Position numbers and translations under genes: made by a program
Origin: Roseateles terrae
Lineage (GTDB): Bacteria; Pseudomonadota; Gammaproteobacteria; Burkholderiales; Burkholderiaceae_C
Direction of reading: 5' to 3'
DNA: 64,000 bases
Assembly: GCF_014192155.1 (NCBI RefSeq)
Contig: NZ_JACHXO010000001.1
Location: 522,069-586,068 of the forward strand
Part shown: in pieces, positions 39,000-47,873 of the stretch
How positions within the stretch are numbered: position 1 is the stretch's first letter
Layout: the number at the start of each line of letters is the position of its first letter
The notes under the pieces: model-generated
What the model was told of the DNA's origin: nothing
What the model saw: only the letters and a program-made list of their open reading frames with translations
Databases searched by the model: none

Positions 39000-40292
39000 T
39001 CAGTCCGCCGGGCGCTCCAGTCGGTACAGGCCCACGTCCACCCGGCCGGCCAGGAAGCCGGCTTCGCAATAGCAGAGGTAGTACTCCCAGATGCGCTTGA
39101 AGGGCAGGTCAAAGCCCAGCGCCTCGATCGACGGCCACTGCGCCAGGAAGCGATGGCGCCATTCGGCCAGCGTGCGCGCATAGTCGCGGCCAAAACGCAG
39201 GTCGGTGGAGAAGCTCAGCCCCACCTGCCGCGCATGGGCCGCCATGCGCTCGGGAGTTGGCAACATGCCGCCCGGGAAGATGCAGCGCTGGATGAAGTCC
39301 GGGCTCGATCGATACGCTTCGAAATGCGCTTCATCGATGGTGATGGCCTGGATCACGGCGGAGCCGCCGGGCTTCAGCCGGTTCTTCAGCGTCTGGAAAT
39401 AGACCGGCCAAAACGCTTCGCCCACCGCTTCGATCATCTCGATGGAGACGATGCGGTCGAACTGCCCATCGACGTCGCGATAGTCCTGCAGGCGCAGATC
39501 CACCCGGTCCTGCACCTGCCAGTCGCGGGCCCGGGCCTGGGCAAACGCGAGCTGCTCGGTGGACAGCGTCAGACCCACGACCTCCGCATCGCAGCGCTTC
39601 GCCAGCGTGGCAGCCAGCGTGCCCCAGCCGCAACCGATCTCCAGCACCCGCTGGCCCTTTGAAGCGTCCAGCAACGAGACGATGCGCTCCAGCCGGCGCT
39701 CCTGCGCCTCTTCCAGGGTCGCGGCGAGCGGGGCGCCGTCGGCCTCGAACACCGCGCTGGAATACAGCATGGTCGAGTCCAGCCACTGCTCGTAGAAGCG
39801 GTTGCCCAGGTCGTAGTGGGCCGAGATGTTGTCCCGACTGCGGCGCCGGGTGTTGGCCTTGGCACGGTGCAGCAGCAGGCCCAGCCAGCGCGCCGGCCCA
39901 CGGGCGCGGCCCTGGCTGGACAGGGCGCTTTCATTGGCAATCCCGAAGGACAGCAGCTCGGTCAGGTCGGGCGTGGTCCAGTCCCCATCACGGAACGAGA
40001 AAGCCAGTCCGAGGTCGCCTTCCATCGCCAGGCGCAGCAGCGGCCGCCAGCGGTGCAGATGCAAGGCGGCCTTGGGGCCAGGCAGCGCACCGCCCAGCAC
40101 GGCGGTGCTGCCATCGGGCAGGGTCAGGTCGAGATGGCCGTGGCGGATGCGCTCACAGGCGCGGCGGACGGCGGGCAGGCGGAACAGCCAGTGGGTGGGT
40201 CGGGCAGGTCGCGAAGCCGGCGCGTCGGTGGACGACGGCGTCGGCGGGAGCGTGCGACTGTTGTGATGCATGGCGCTTCGTTCCTGGTTCAC
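39000..40292 (-). CDS. Cyclopropane-fatty-acyl-phospholipid synthase-family methyltransferase
   Basis: 430 residues. SAM-binding [19 protein letters not shown], the family's [18 protein letters not shown] substrate region, [20 protein letters not shown] and the end [20 protein letters not shown]. It transfers a methyl or methylene from SAM to unsaturated acyl chains of membrane phospholipids. The GTG at 40292 overlaps the DUF1365 stop (GTGA); ATG 40271 is an alternative. Last gene of the operon FAD oxidoreductase-DUF1365-CFA next to rpoE-chrR, a set conserved in singlet-oxygen sigma-E regulons. Confidence 0.9.
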   Translation of the reverse strand: MNQERSAMHHNSRTLPPTPSSTDAPASRPARPTHWLFRLPAVRRACERIRHGHLDLTLPDGSTAVLGGALPGPKAALHLHRWRPLLRLAMEGDLGLAFSFRDGDWTTPDLTELLSFGIANESALSSQGRARGPARWLGLLLHRAKANTRRRSRDNISAHYDLGNRFYEQWLDSTMLYSSAVFEADGAPLAATLEEAQERRLERIVSLLDASKGQRVLEIGCGWGTLAATLAKRCDAEVVGLTLSTEQLAFAQARARDWQVQDRVDLRLQDYRDVDGQFDRIVSIEMIEAVGEAFWPVYFQTLKNRLKPGGSAVIQAITIDEAHFEAYRSSPDFIQRCIFPGGMLPTPERMAAHARQVGLSFSTDLRFGRDYARTLAEWRHRFLAQWPSIEALGFDLPFKRIWEYYLCYCEAGFLAGRVDVGLYRLERPAD

Positions 40293-41179
40293 GGTCGATC
40301 GGTTGGGACCGGCTGCGCAGGCCGGACCACGGTCATGGGGAGATGGGGGGGCTGACCCCGGTCATGCAGGCGGGCGCCCTTGGTCCACAGCTTCAAGGCC
40401 TCCCAGTGGATGCCCACGATGACCTTGAGCGTCAGCAGTGGATAGGACACCAGCAGACGGAGCAGGGCGCTGTCGCTGAGCGGGACCCGGCGGGCGTCGT
40501 GCCGCGCATTGAGCACCGGCGAGCCGTCCTGGTTGTCATGGACCGAGATTCCGAGAGACAGCTGCTCGCGCGGCGGGTCGATGCGGAAGCGATAGTGCAG
40601 GTCCATGCCGAGGAACGGCGAGACATAGAGCTGCTTGTCGCAGCGCTGCTGCACCGTGCGTGCGCGCCGCTGCTCGGACGACACTTCCGCGAGGTAGCTG
40701 TGCCGCTGGCCGAAGGTGTTGTTGACTTCGTAAATGATGGCTTGCAGGTCACCGTCCGGTGCATGGCAGAACCAGACGCTCAGGGGATTGAAGGCGTAAC
40801 CCAGCAGGCGGGGCATGGTCAGCAACCGCAGCCGGCCGCCGACCGGCAGACCGGCGCGGGTCAGATGCGCTTCCATCTGCGCCTTCAGGGCAGCCGCGTC
40901 CTTCGCCTGGCCGTCGCCATGGTCGGCGGGCCGGAAACTGAAGAGATTGAATCGGCCGATGCTGAACCAGCGCAGGCGACGGTCCAGTGCGGGCAGTTCA
41001 TCCAGGTCGAGGAGCAGGGTGAACATGCGGTATTGCAGCCGGTGGCGCATCGGCCGCAGGCGCTGGTGCATCACCTCGCCGCGGTAGATGGCCGACCCCA
41101 TGCCCGCCGCAGCCGAAGGGGAGGCGCCGACCGCTGATCCAGTGTCCGCAGCCGTGGCCGGATGTCGGATGTCCGTCAT
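40289..41179 (-). CDS. DUF1365 domain-containing protein
   Basis: 296 residues. After a 28-residue Ala-rich lead the family pattern is clear: IYRGEVMHQRLRPMRHRLQY, MFTLLLDLDELP, LLTMPRLLGYAFNPLSVWFC and IYEVNNTFGQRHSYL. The protein has no known activity, but in sigma-E/ChrR loci it sits between the FAD oxidoreductase and the cyclopropane-synthase homologue, so a step in lipid modification is likely. It overlaps both neighbours by 4 bp, giving tight coupling. Confidence 0.9.
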   Translation of the reverse strand: MTDIRHPATAADTGSAVGASPSAAAGMGSAIYRGEVMHQRLRPMRHRLQYRMFTLLLDLDELPALDRRLRWFSIGRFNLFSFRPADHGDGQAKDAAALKAQMEAHLTRAGLPVGGRLRLLTMPRLLGYAFNPLSVWFCHAPDGDLQAIIYEVNNTFGQRHSYLAEVSSEQRRARTVQQRCDKQLYVSPFLGMDLHYRFRIDPPREQLSLGISVHDNQDGSPVLNARHDARRVPLSDSALLRLLVSYPLLTLKVIVGIHWEALKLWTKGARLHDRGQPPHLPMTVVRPAQPVPTDRP

Positions 41180-42585
41180 GCGGCGGCCGCCTGCGGCAGG
41201 TGGATGCGGGACGATTCCCCCTCCACGGTCCAGGGACGGCGCACGCCGCCCAGGGCTTCGGCCACCGCCAGGCCCGCCTGCAAACCGTCTTCATGGAAAC
41301 CCGAGCCGAAGTAGGCGCCGCAGAACCAGGTGTTCTGGTGGCCCTGCAGGCGCCACAGCTCGCGCTGCGCCTGGATCGCGCCAGCGTCGAAACGCGGGTG
41401 TTCGTAGACCTCGGTGGACACCAGCAGCTCCGGACGCGGCGCCACGGTCGGATTGAGCGTCACGAACAGCGGCGTGGCCTGCGGGCCTTGCGGCAGGTGG
41501 GGCTGCAGCCGGTTCATCCAGTAGGTGACGGTGGGTGGCGATTCGCTCGCGGCGGCGCCGCTGCCGGCCAGGTAGTTCCAGCTGCACCAGACCGAACGGC
41601 GGCGCGGCATCAAGGCCGGGTCGTGATGCAGCACGGCCAGGTTGCGGCTGTAGGGCAGGGCACCCAGCACCCGGCGCTCATCGGCCGTCGGGTCGGGCAA
41701 CATGCGCAGGGCCTGGTCGGCATGGGCGGCAATGACCACGTGATCGAACAGGCGGCTCAAGGTGCCGCTGCGGGTATGCAACCGCACGCCGCCGGGCTCG
41801 CGCAGCACCGACAGCACGGCTTCGTTGCGGTGGATGCGGTCGCCCAGCGGCTCGGACAGGCGACGGACATATTCCCGGCTGCCGCCATCCACCGTGCGCC
41901 ACACCGGGCGTCCGGAGACCTTCAGCAGGCCATGGTTCTCGCAAAACCGCACGAAGGACGCCATCGGATACTGACCGATGTCCGACGCGGTGGACGACCA
42001 GATGGCGGCACCCATCGGATAGAGGTGGTCGTCCCGGAAGGCGCGCCCATAGCCGCGGGCGTCCAGGTAGTCGTCCAGGGGCAGGTCGCCGCAGCGGGCC
42101 ACATCGGCCGGCGCTTCGCGGTAGAAGCGCAGCAGTTCACGCAGCATCTTGTAGAAGCGCGGGCGGAGCAGGTTGCTGCGCTGGGCAAAGAGCCCGTTCA
42201 GGTCCGTGCCCGCATATTCCATCCGCCCGTCGTTCAGGCTGACCGCGAAGGACATGTCCGACGCCCGGGTCGGCACCTTCAGATGCTCGAACAGGGCGGT
42301 GAGGTTGGGGTAGGACGGCTCGTTGTAGACAATGAAGCCGGTGTCGACCGGAACCTGGCGGATGCCGCAAGGCGCATCCACCGTGTTGCTGTGGCCGCCG
42401 ATGCGGCCATCCGCCTCAAACACCTCCACCTCATGGCGCTGGGACAGCAGCCAGGCGCAGGAGAGGCCGGAGATGCCACTGCCGACGACGGCGATGCGAA
42501 GAGGGCGGCCCGGCGCGGTCGTGTCAGCCGTGGGGGCGCCAGTCGCGGAGAAGGGGGGCAGGGCGTGCGGAGGTGGGCGATCCAT
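41176..42585 (-). CDS. FAD-dependent amine-oxidase-like oxidoreductase (sigma-E regulon)
   Basis: 469 residues. Rossmann FAD motif IAVVGSGISGLSCAWLL near residue 30, then EVEVFEADGRIGGHSNTVD, and the C-terminal FAD contact GAYFGSGFHEDGLQAGLAVAE. It belongs to the flavin amine oxidase/desaturase-like group; the homologue in sigma-E/ChrR regulons is thought to act on fatty acyl chains. First gene of its operon, 4-bp overlap with DUF1365, with a sigma-E-like promoter 23-52 bp upstream. Substrate not established here. Confidence 0.88.
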   Translation of the reverse strand: MDRPPPHALPPFSATGAPTADTTAPGRPLRIAVVGSGISGLSCAWLLSQRHEVEVFEADGRIGGHSNTVDAPCGIRQVPVDTGFIVYNEPSYPNLTALFEHLKVPTRASDMSFAVSLNDGRMEYAGTDLNGLFAQRSNLLRPRFYKMLRELLRFYREAPADVARCGDLPLDDYLDARGYGRAFRDDHLYPMGAAIWSSTASDIGQYPMASFVRFCENHGLLKVSGRPVWRTVDGGSREYVRRLSEPLGDRIHRNEAVLSVLREPGGVRLHTRSGTLSRLFDHVVIAAHADQALRMLPDPTADERRVLGALPYSRNLAVLHHDPALMPRRRSVWCSWNYLAGSGAAASESPPTVTYWMNRLQPHLPQGPQATPLFVTLNPTVAPRPELLVSTEVYEHPRFDAGAIQAQRELWRLQGHQNTWFCGAYFGSGFHEDGLQAGLAVAEALGGVRRPWTVEGESSRIHLPQAAAA

Positions 42586-42607
42586 GATTCTTTTTGCGCA
42601 ATTTTCC

Positions 42608-42637
42608 CTTGTACGGGGATGGGGTCACTTTGGATCG
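42608..42637 (-). promoter_or_regulatory. Sigma-E-like promoter of the FAD oxidoreductase-DUF1365-CFA operon
   Basis: On the minus strand: CGATCC (42637-42632), 18-bp spacer, TACAAG (42613-42608). Same pattern as the promoters at 42801 and 47903. One base differs from TGATCC. Confidence 0.65.
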
Positions 42638-42800
42638 CAGGGCTTCCCCGGGTTGCCAGGGTCTGCGAAACGAGGAGCGCCGGGCGCTTGCCAGGCACTC
42701 GGCAGGCGCTTGGCAGGCGCTTGGCTGTGGAGGCGCGCGACTGAAACCCCGTCCCCCGGGCGCGAATCGCCCTGGTGGCGGCCGGCGCCGTGATCAGCGA

Positions 42801-42830
42801 TGATCCAAACCGCCGTCGGACGCGTATAGG
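42801..42830 (+). promoter_or_regulatory. Sigma-E-like promoter of rpoE-chrR
   Basis: TGATCC (42801-42806), 18-bp spacer, TATAGG (42825-42830). The -35 matches the TGATCC element of Rhodobacter sphaeroides sigma-E promoters, so the pair is probably autoregulated. Confidence 0.75.
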
Positions 42831-42889
42831 AGAGTATGGGCACTCTGCGACGCGACTCTCTGGCACAGACCCCGGCGACAAAGCCGGGA

Positions 42890-43657
42890 ATGGCGGCTTC
42901 GCCCAAGCCGTTCCCGTCGCCCGTGCCTCACTTGAAGATTGTTTCCCTCCATGGCGAGCCGCCGCCCGATCCGTCTCGTCGGGTGCCGCCCGATGGCGCT
43001 GGCCTGTCCGCCGCTGATCCGTTGCCGACGATGGCTGATGCGGATGAAGCGGTTCAGGCGTCTGAGGCCGCCGCTGCTGCGGCGGCGTTGGCGGTCGATG
43101 GGGCCGGTGGCGCCGGTGCCGAATGGTCCCGGATGCTCCGGCGCATTGCCGAGCATCGGGACCGCGACGCCTTTTCGCGACTTTTCCAACATTTCGCGCC
43201 ACGGGTGAAGAGTTATCTCATCCGCACCGGCAGCAGTGAGTCGATGGCCGAAGACCTGGCCCAGGAAGCCCTGGTGACCGTCTGGCGCAAGGCCGCGCTG
43301 TTCGACCCCGCCCAGGCGGCGGTGTCGACCTGGATCTTCACTATCGCCCGCCGCCTCCGGATCGACGCCGCCCGCCGGCACCGCCTGGAGGACACCGGCG
43401 ATGAGAGCTTTGATTTCGACCGCCTGGAAGCCGACCAGCGGGACGTGGGCGAACATGCCGACGCCAACCGTCTGAGTCGGCGCATTCGTGACGCCCTGAG
43501 CCGCTTGCCTGCCGAGCAGGCCCAGGTGCTGCGTCTTTCCTATTACGACGACGAGCCGCATGCCCGGATCGCCGCGGAACTCGGACTCCCCCTGGGGACC
43601 GTGAAGTCGCGCATCCGGCTGGCCGTGGCGCAGCTGCGCAAGATGCTGGACGCCTGA
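42890..43657 (+). CDS. rpoE: ECF sigma factor RpoE (ChrR-controlled, ECF11-like)
   Basis: 255 residues from ATG 42890. Region 2 begins near residue 88 (RDRDAFSRLFQHFAPRVKSY, AEDLAQEALVTVWRKAALFD, WIFTIARRLRIDAARR) and region 4 near 200 (LSRLPAEQAQVLRLSYYDDE, IAAELGLPLGTVKSRIRLAV). It directs RNA polymerase to TGATCC-type promoters, answering singlet oxygen/photo-oxidative stress by family precedent. A longer frame starts at 42836, but the promoter's -10 ends at 42830, so that ATG would be at the transcript start; 42890 is the first downstream choice, still with a poor ribosome site. The 85-residue low-complexity N-terminus is unusual. Confidence 0.9.
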   Translation: MAASPKPFPSPVPHLKIVSLHGEPPPDPSRRVPPDGAGLSAADPLPTMADADEAVQASEAAAAAAALAVDGAGGAGAEWSRMLRRIAEHRDRDAFSRLFQHFAPRVKSYLIRTGSSESMAEDLAQEALVTVWRKAALFDPAQAAVSTWIFTIARRLRIDAARRHRLEDTGDESFDFDRLEADQRDVGEHADANRLSRRIRDALSRLPAEQAQVLRLSYYDDEPHARIAAELGLPLGTVKSRIRLAVAQLRKMLDA

Positions 43658-43658
43658 C

Positions 43659-44363
43659 ATGTTAGCGATGACTGTTTCCGCCCCCGTGGCGCCGACCCGA
43701 TCTCAGGCCGGCATTCACCATCATCCGAGCGATGAGCATCTGCTGGCCCTGGCCACCGGCGGTCTGCCGGTGGGCATCCGGCTGGTGACCCAGACGCATC
43801 TGGAACTGTGCCGGAGCTGCCGCGAGCGCGTCTCCCTGCTGGAAGCAGTGGGCGGCGTGGTGCTGGAAGATCAGCCGGCTGCGCCGATGCGTGCCGACGC
43901 GCTGGATCGCGCCCTGGCGCGCATCGACGCCATCGAGCAGGAATCGCCCCGCGCCCTGCGGGTGGCCGGTCCCCCGCCACTGCCCGCAGGTGCGGTCTGG
44001 CCCAAGGCCCTGGCCCACTGCAGCGCCACCCGCTGGCGCTGGCTTGGCCCGGGCATGCGCTGGAGCCGGGTGAATGTGCCGGAGGCACCGGAAGCGAATG
44101 TCTTCCTGCTGCGCATCGGCGCTGGCAAGTATCTGCCGCAGCACACCCATGACGGCGTGGAACTGACCCAGGTCATCTATGGCCACTTCCACGACGGCCG
44201 CGCGCTGTTTGGTCCTGGCGACTTCGACAAGGCCGACGGCGACGTGCACCACCAGCCGGTGGTGCAGGACGGCAGCGAATGCATCTGCATCGCTGCCGTC
44301 GAGGGACGGCTCGCTTTCGACGGGTTTATCGCCCGCTGGTTCGGGTCACTCGTCGGCATGTAG
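43659..44363 (+). CDS. chrR: ChrR-type zinc anti-sigma factor
   Basis: 234 residues. The anti-sigma domain has the zinc pattern of ChrR (His within HHHPSDEHL, His47, Cys51, Cys54 in THLELCRSC). The C-terminal cupin (about 110-225) has QHTHDGVE and the later DVHHQPV metal-type residues. It holds RpoE inactive at the cytoplasmic side and is degraded when singlet oxygen or similar stress is sensed (family knowledge). Start is 1 bp after the rpoE stop, so it is translated with it. Its 3' end overlaps the convergent DUF2177 gene by 38 bp. Confidence 0.9.
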   Translation: MLAMTVSAPVAPTRSQAGIHHHPSDEHLLALATGGLPVGIRLVTQTHLELCRSCRERVSLLEAVGGVVLEDQPAAPMRADALDRALARIDAIEQESPRALRVAGPPPLPAGAVWPKALAHCSATRWRWLGPGMRWSRVNVPEAPEANVFLLRIGAGKYLPQHTHDGVELTQVIYGHFHDGRALFGPGDFDKADGDVHHQPVVQDGSECICIAAVEGRLAFDGFIARWFGSLVGM

Positions 44364-44859
44364 CCAGAGTGAGCGCGGTGGAGGCCCAGGCGGCCACCCC
44401 GCTCGCGAACGATCCCCAGACCAGATCCATCAGCGTGATGGCCCACGGCCAGTCGCGCAGCGTGGCCTGATTCGTCAGGTCATAGGTCGCGTAGGCCATC
44501 AGCCCGAAGAGGGCCCCCCGGCCGAGCGCCGCCAGGCTGCGGCCCTGCTGCAATGCAGGCGCCTGGCCGAAAAACACCACCCCGCCGATATAAAGCGCGT
44601 AGAAGATCGCGCCCGCGACCCAGTCGACCGTGGGCGCCATCAAGTGGCCGATGCCGGGCTGATACACCTTCTGATAGGCGTTGCTCAGCCAGACGGCGTC
44701 CATCGCCAGAAAGATCACGGCGGTCAGCCCATACGCGAGCGGCCAGCGCCACAGGGGTGCCGCGGCGGGTGCGGTCGGGGTGGGGGCGTCGTGATCGGCC
44801 GATGGGGCGCGGACACGCCGGGACGCATCACCGGCGGCGGACAGACTGGGGGCGGGCAT
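44326..44859 (-). CDS. DUF2177 membrane protein
   Basis: 177 residues from ATG 44859 (AGGAGA at ideal distance). A polar 40-residue N-terminus is followed by about four membrane segments with the family's FLAMDAVWLSNAYQKVYQPG, GAIFYALYIGGVVFFGQAPA, YATYDLTNQATLRDWPW and ITLMDLVWGSFASGVAAW. Function unknown; homologues lie in sigma-E/ChrR-type lipid-modification clusters. It ends inside chrR on the opposite strand. A hairpin terminator at 44900-44928 may limit read-through from upstream genes. Confidence 0.88.
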   Translation of the reverse strand: MPAPSLSAAGDASRRVRAPSADHDAPTPTAPAAAPLWRWPLAYGLTAVIFLAMDAVWLSNAYQKVYQPGIGHLMAPTVDWVAGAIFYALYIGGVVFFGQAPALQQGRSLAALGRGALFGLMAYATYDLTNQATLRDWPWAITLMDLVWGSFASGVAAWASTALTLATCRRVTRTSGR

Positions 44860-44899
44860 GAGAGTCTCCTGAAATGAAAAAGGGCCAGAGAGCAGGTTC

Positions 44900-44928
44900 A
44901 AAAACCCCGGCAACCTGAGGCCCCGGGG
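44900..44928 (-). terminator. Weak intrinsic terminator between DUF6134 and DUF2177 genes
   Basis: On the minus strand CCCCGG, 12-base loop, CCGGGG, then TTTTT. The stem is only 6 bp, so partial read-through into DUF2177 is plausible. Confidence 0.5.
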
Positions 44929-45059
44929 GTGACGAGATGATGCGGCGAACGTTGCCGCGGACAGTGCCGCGAACGGTGCGGCGAGTGTGCCGCTGAAGCA
45001 GCCGCCAAGGGGTCGTGCAGCGGTCCTGACGCGGGCGAGCAACCGCCGTGAGGCTGTCC

Positions 45060-45785
45060 TCAAAGCAACCGGTAGGTCAGCACCCGGTCGCCACGCACGC
45101 GGGCGTCCAGGCCGAGCCAGCGCTGGTCGCTGCGGTCCAGCCAGAGCGTCAGGCGCTGGGCGTCACCCTTGGGGGGCTTGGTGAGGAGCTGCCAACGGGC
45201 AGCCAGAACTTCGCGTCCGGCGACGGTGATCGTGGCATCCGGCAGACGCTCCACCTTCACCTCGTCCATCTTGCCGGTCTGCGGATTGAGCAGGCGGGTC
45301 TGTTGGACCAGGGCGGGATGCCAGTAGGCGTAACTCATGACGCAGGCCCCCGCGCCGCCGGCATCCATCGCGCTGCTGCTGGCCGCGCCGTCAGGAGTGG
45401 CGCCGCCCGAGGTGGTGCCGTTGCTGCCGCCGCTGCCACCGTTGCCAGCCCGATCGCCGCCCTCCCGACGCCAGTTGACCTTCTCGGCCTTGCCGTCATC
45501 GTCGGTGGTGCTCTGGATGGCGTCGATGCAATCCCCTTTCCAGCGCTCCTGCGCCTGATGGCGATAGCGGAATACCGTCAGTCCCAGCAGCTTGACGGCC
45601 ATGGTGGCGTCGCTGGTGACGGTGCGCGCTTCCGGCGGGCCGGACACTTCAAAGCGGTGCGTGCCGATGGGTTTGCCATCGAGCCGGATGTCGAAGTTCC
45701 AGGTCTGGGCCTGACTCAGGCCGCTGACCCCCAGCAGGGCGCCCAGTACCAGGGCGCCGAGAGGACGTTGGACAGAAGTGTGCAT
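45060..45785 (-). CDS. DUF6134 (DUF3108-like) exported protein
   Basis: 241 residues. Signal peptide (LGALVLGALLGVSGLSQA), then a beta-rich domain: WNFDIRLDGKPIGTHRFEVS, VFRYRHQAQERWKGDCIDAI and the end LTLWLDRSDQRWLGLDARVR. A Gly/Ser/Asn-rich insertion (about 120-155) interrupts it. The fold resembles DUF3108/DUF6134 periplasmic proteins of lipid-related loci. ATG 45785 was chosen for the signal peptide. Third gene of the minus-strand unit starting at 47846. Confidence 0.8.
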   Translation of the reverse strand: MHTSVQRPLGALVLGALLGVSGLSQAQTWNFDIRLDGKPIGTHRFEVSGPPEARTVTSDATMAVKLLGLTVFRYRHQAQERWKGDCIDAIQSTTDDDGKAEKVNWRREGGDRAGNGGSGGSNGTTSGGATPDGAASSSAMDAGGAGACVMSYAYWHPALVQQTRLLNPQTGKMDEVKVERLPDATITVAGREVLAARWQLLTKPPKGDAQRLTLWLDRSDQRWLGLDARVRGDRVLTYRLL

Positions 45786-45894
45786 CTGCAAAGGACCGGG
45801 AGTGGAGGAAATGATGGGCCTCGCCTGACGGTGCCTGGGAGGACTGCAGCCGATGCCGAGCATGGCTGCCGCGCCTCTGGGGATGCGGCTCAGG

Positions 45895-46731
45895 TCAGGC
45901 GCGGGCGGACGCGGAGCGCTTGCGCTTGGGCGGCCACGGAATAAAAGCACTGGTGCGTTCGATGTAATCGCGATAGGCCGGCCGACGCTCGCCGATGTCC
46001 TTTTCCAGCAGGCTCACGCCGGACACCTTGAGCAGCAGCACCGTCATCAAAAGCGGAGAGATCAGTGCCCACAGGCCCGACACGCCAGCCGCGGACAGCG
46101 CCATCACGCCCACGCCCCACCAGAGGCAGCATTCGCCGAAATAATTGGGATGGCGGCTGTAGCGCCACAGGCCGGTGTCCATCACGCTGTCCTTCTGGCG
46201 CGGGCTGCGGCGGAAGCGCGAGAGCTGCGCATCCGCCACGGTTTCCATCACCACTCCCACGGTCGCCAGCACCGCGCCCAGCGTGTCCAGCGGTCCCCAG
46301 GCCGCCGGTTCCGCAGCGGCCGCAGCCAGGAAGGGGAGGCTCACCACCCAGCCGAGGAACGCCTGCAGCAGAAACACGAGGTACAGACTCTTGAAGGCGA
46401 AGCCAGGGTCATTGCGCTGGCGCATGTCCCGGTAGCGCCGGTCCTCTTCATGGCCCCAGTTGCGGACGGTGATGTAGACGGCCAGTCGCACCGCCCAGAT
46501 CAGCGTGATGCTGATCATGAAGAGCGTGCGCAGGTCGGTGCCCAGCCGCCACACATACCAGACCGCCGGCGCGGCGATGAACAGGGACCACACCCGGTCC
46601 GCCACGCTGGCGTCACGTACCGCCACGCTCACCAGCCAGGTCGGCAGCGCGATCAGTACGCAGATCAGCAGACCGCCACCGGCCGCGGCCAGCAGGCTGG
46701 TGGGGTGGAGCAGGGGAGCGAGGAAGTCCAT
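45895..46731 (-). CDS. DUF1295 membrane protein (steroid 5-alpha-reductase-like)
   Basis: 278 residues, about six membrane segments. The C-terminal half has the diagnostic GLWRYSRHPNYFGECCLWWG followed by LEKDIGERRPAYRDYIERTS, the cofactor-site pattern of DUF1295/ICMT/steroid reductase-like enzymes. Acting on a membrane lipid, by reduction or methyl transfer, is likely. Second gene of the unit beginning with the methyltransferase (46785-47846), 53 bp apart. It is part of the sigma-E-linked lipid cluster. Confidence 0.9.
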   Translation of the reverse strand: MDFLAPLLHPTSLLAAAGGGLLICVLIALPTWLVSVAVRDASVADRVWSLFIAAPAVWYVWRLGTDLRTLFMISITLIWAVRLAVYITVRNWGHEEDRRYRDMRQRNDPGFAFKSLYLVFLLQAFLGWVVSLPFLAAAAAEPAAWGPLDTLGAVLATVGVVMETVADAQLSRFRRSPRQKDSVMDTGLWRYSRHPNYFGECCLWWGVGVMALSAAGVSGLWALISPLLMTVLLLKVSGVSLLEKDIGERRPAYRDYIERTSAFIPWPPKRKRSASARA

Positions 46732-46784
46732 GGGATGTCAATCGAGAAGGGCGGATGAAGTCTGCGGGGCAGGCGGCGTTCCGC

Positions 46785-47846
46785 TCAGCGACGCGGCGCA
46801 AACAGATAGTGGCTCACCCACCACTGCTGGCCCTGGTCATAGGCAAACAGCTCCTGCACGGACAGCAGGAACAGCCGCCAGCGCTGCCACCACATCGGCG
46901 CCTGCGCTGCACCATAGACCGACTCCAGTACCGGCATCACCGCGAGGCGGTTGGCATCGAACTTCTCCAGCCAGGCGCCTGCTGTGCGGGCGTAGTGACG
47001 GCCGTCCCAGCGCCATTGCTGCTGCAGCGCAAGATCGCCCTGGCAGCGCAGGGCCAGATCGTCACTGGGCATCATGCCGCCGGAGAAGAAATACTGGCTC
47101 ATCCAGTCCGTCTCGTCCCTCACTTCGAAGGCGTAGGGCGCGCCGCGATGGGCAAAGACATGCATGAAGAACCGGCCGTCATCCCGCAGCCAGCGCGACA
47201 CCTTGCGGAAGGCCTGCGGCCAGTTGCGCAGATGCTCGAACATCTCCACCGACACGATGCGGTCGAACTGCCCGTCCATGCCGCCTTCGTCGCCGAGACG
47301 GTTGAAGTCCATGGTGAGCACCTGCAGGTTGTGCAGGCCGCGCTCCTGCGCACGCGCCAGGATGAATGCCCGCTGCGAGGCCGAATTGGACACCGCCGTG
47401 ATGCGCGCTTGCGGGTAGTGCGCCGCCATCCACAGGCTCAGCGAGCCCCAGCCGCAGCCCAGTTCCAGGATGGTCTGCCCATCGGCCAGGCCGGCCCGAG
47501 TGGCGGTCTCCTGCAAGGCGGCGTCCTCGGCTTCTTCCAGGGTGTTCACGCCCTCCGGCCACCAGCAGCAGCTGTACTTCAAGTGGGGGCCCAGCATGTT
47601 GAGATAGAGCGCGGCCGGCAACTCATAGTGCTGCTCATTGGCTTTTTCCGGCACCAGCGCCAGGGCAGACCGGTCCAGCGACGCGATGAATTGCGCCGTC
47701 AGCTGGGCGGCCGATTCCGCATGCCGCGCCTGGGATTCATCCAGACGCTGTCGCAGCAACTGGCGAATGCCGGCGCGCAGCGCCACATCAGGCAGAAGTC
47801 CGCGTTCGGCCATCTGGACGGCCAGGGAGGAGAGCTTGAGAGTCAT
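46785..47846 (-). CDS. SAM-dependent methyltransferase, cyclopropane-fatty-acid-synthase-like
   Basis: 353 residues. SAM motif TILELGCGWGSLSLWMAAHY, NEQHYELPAALYLNMLGPHL (substrate region), DRIVSVEMFEHLRNWPQAFR and QYFFSGGMMPSDDLAL. More distant from true Cfa than the protein at 39000-40292; the FEHLRN form and Trp-rich C-terminus (MWWQRWRLFLLSVQELFAYD) mark the SAM-methyltransferase subgroup found with DUF1295. First gene of the operon, with a sigma-E-like promoter 28-57 bp upstream. Probably methylates an unsaturated acyl chain. Confidence 0.88.
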   Translation of the reverse strand: MTLKLSSLAVQMAERGLLPDVALRAGIRQLLRQRLDESQARHAESAAQLTAQFIASLDRSALALVPEKANEQHYELPAALYLNMLGPHLKYSCCWWPEGVNTLEEAEDAALQETATRAGLADGQTILELGCGWGSLSLWMAAHYPQARITAVSNSASQRAFILARAQERGLHNLQVLTMDFNRLGDEGGMDGQFDRIVSVEMFEHLRNWPQAFRKVSRWLRDDGRFFMHVFAHRGAPYAFEVRDETDWMSQYFFSGGMMPSDDLALRCQGDLALQQQWRWDGRHYARTAGAWLEKFDANRLAVMPVLESVYGAAQAPMWWQRWRLFLLSVQELFAYDQGQQWWVSHYLFAPRR

Positions 47847-47873
47847 GGGACGCCTGTGCAGGTTGCTTGTTCG

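Noticed and set aside
42836-42889. N-terminal extension of RpoE from ATG 42836
   Set aside because: The -10 box of the matching promoter ends at 42830, so the ATG would be at the transcript start.
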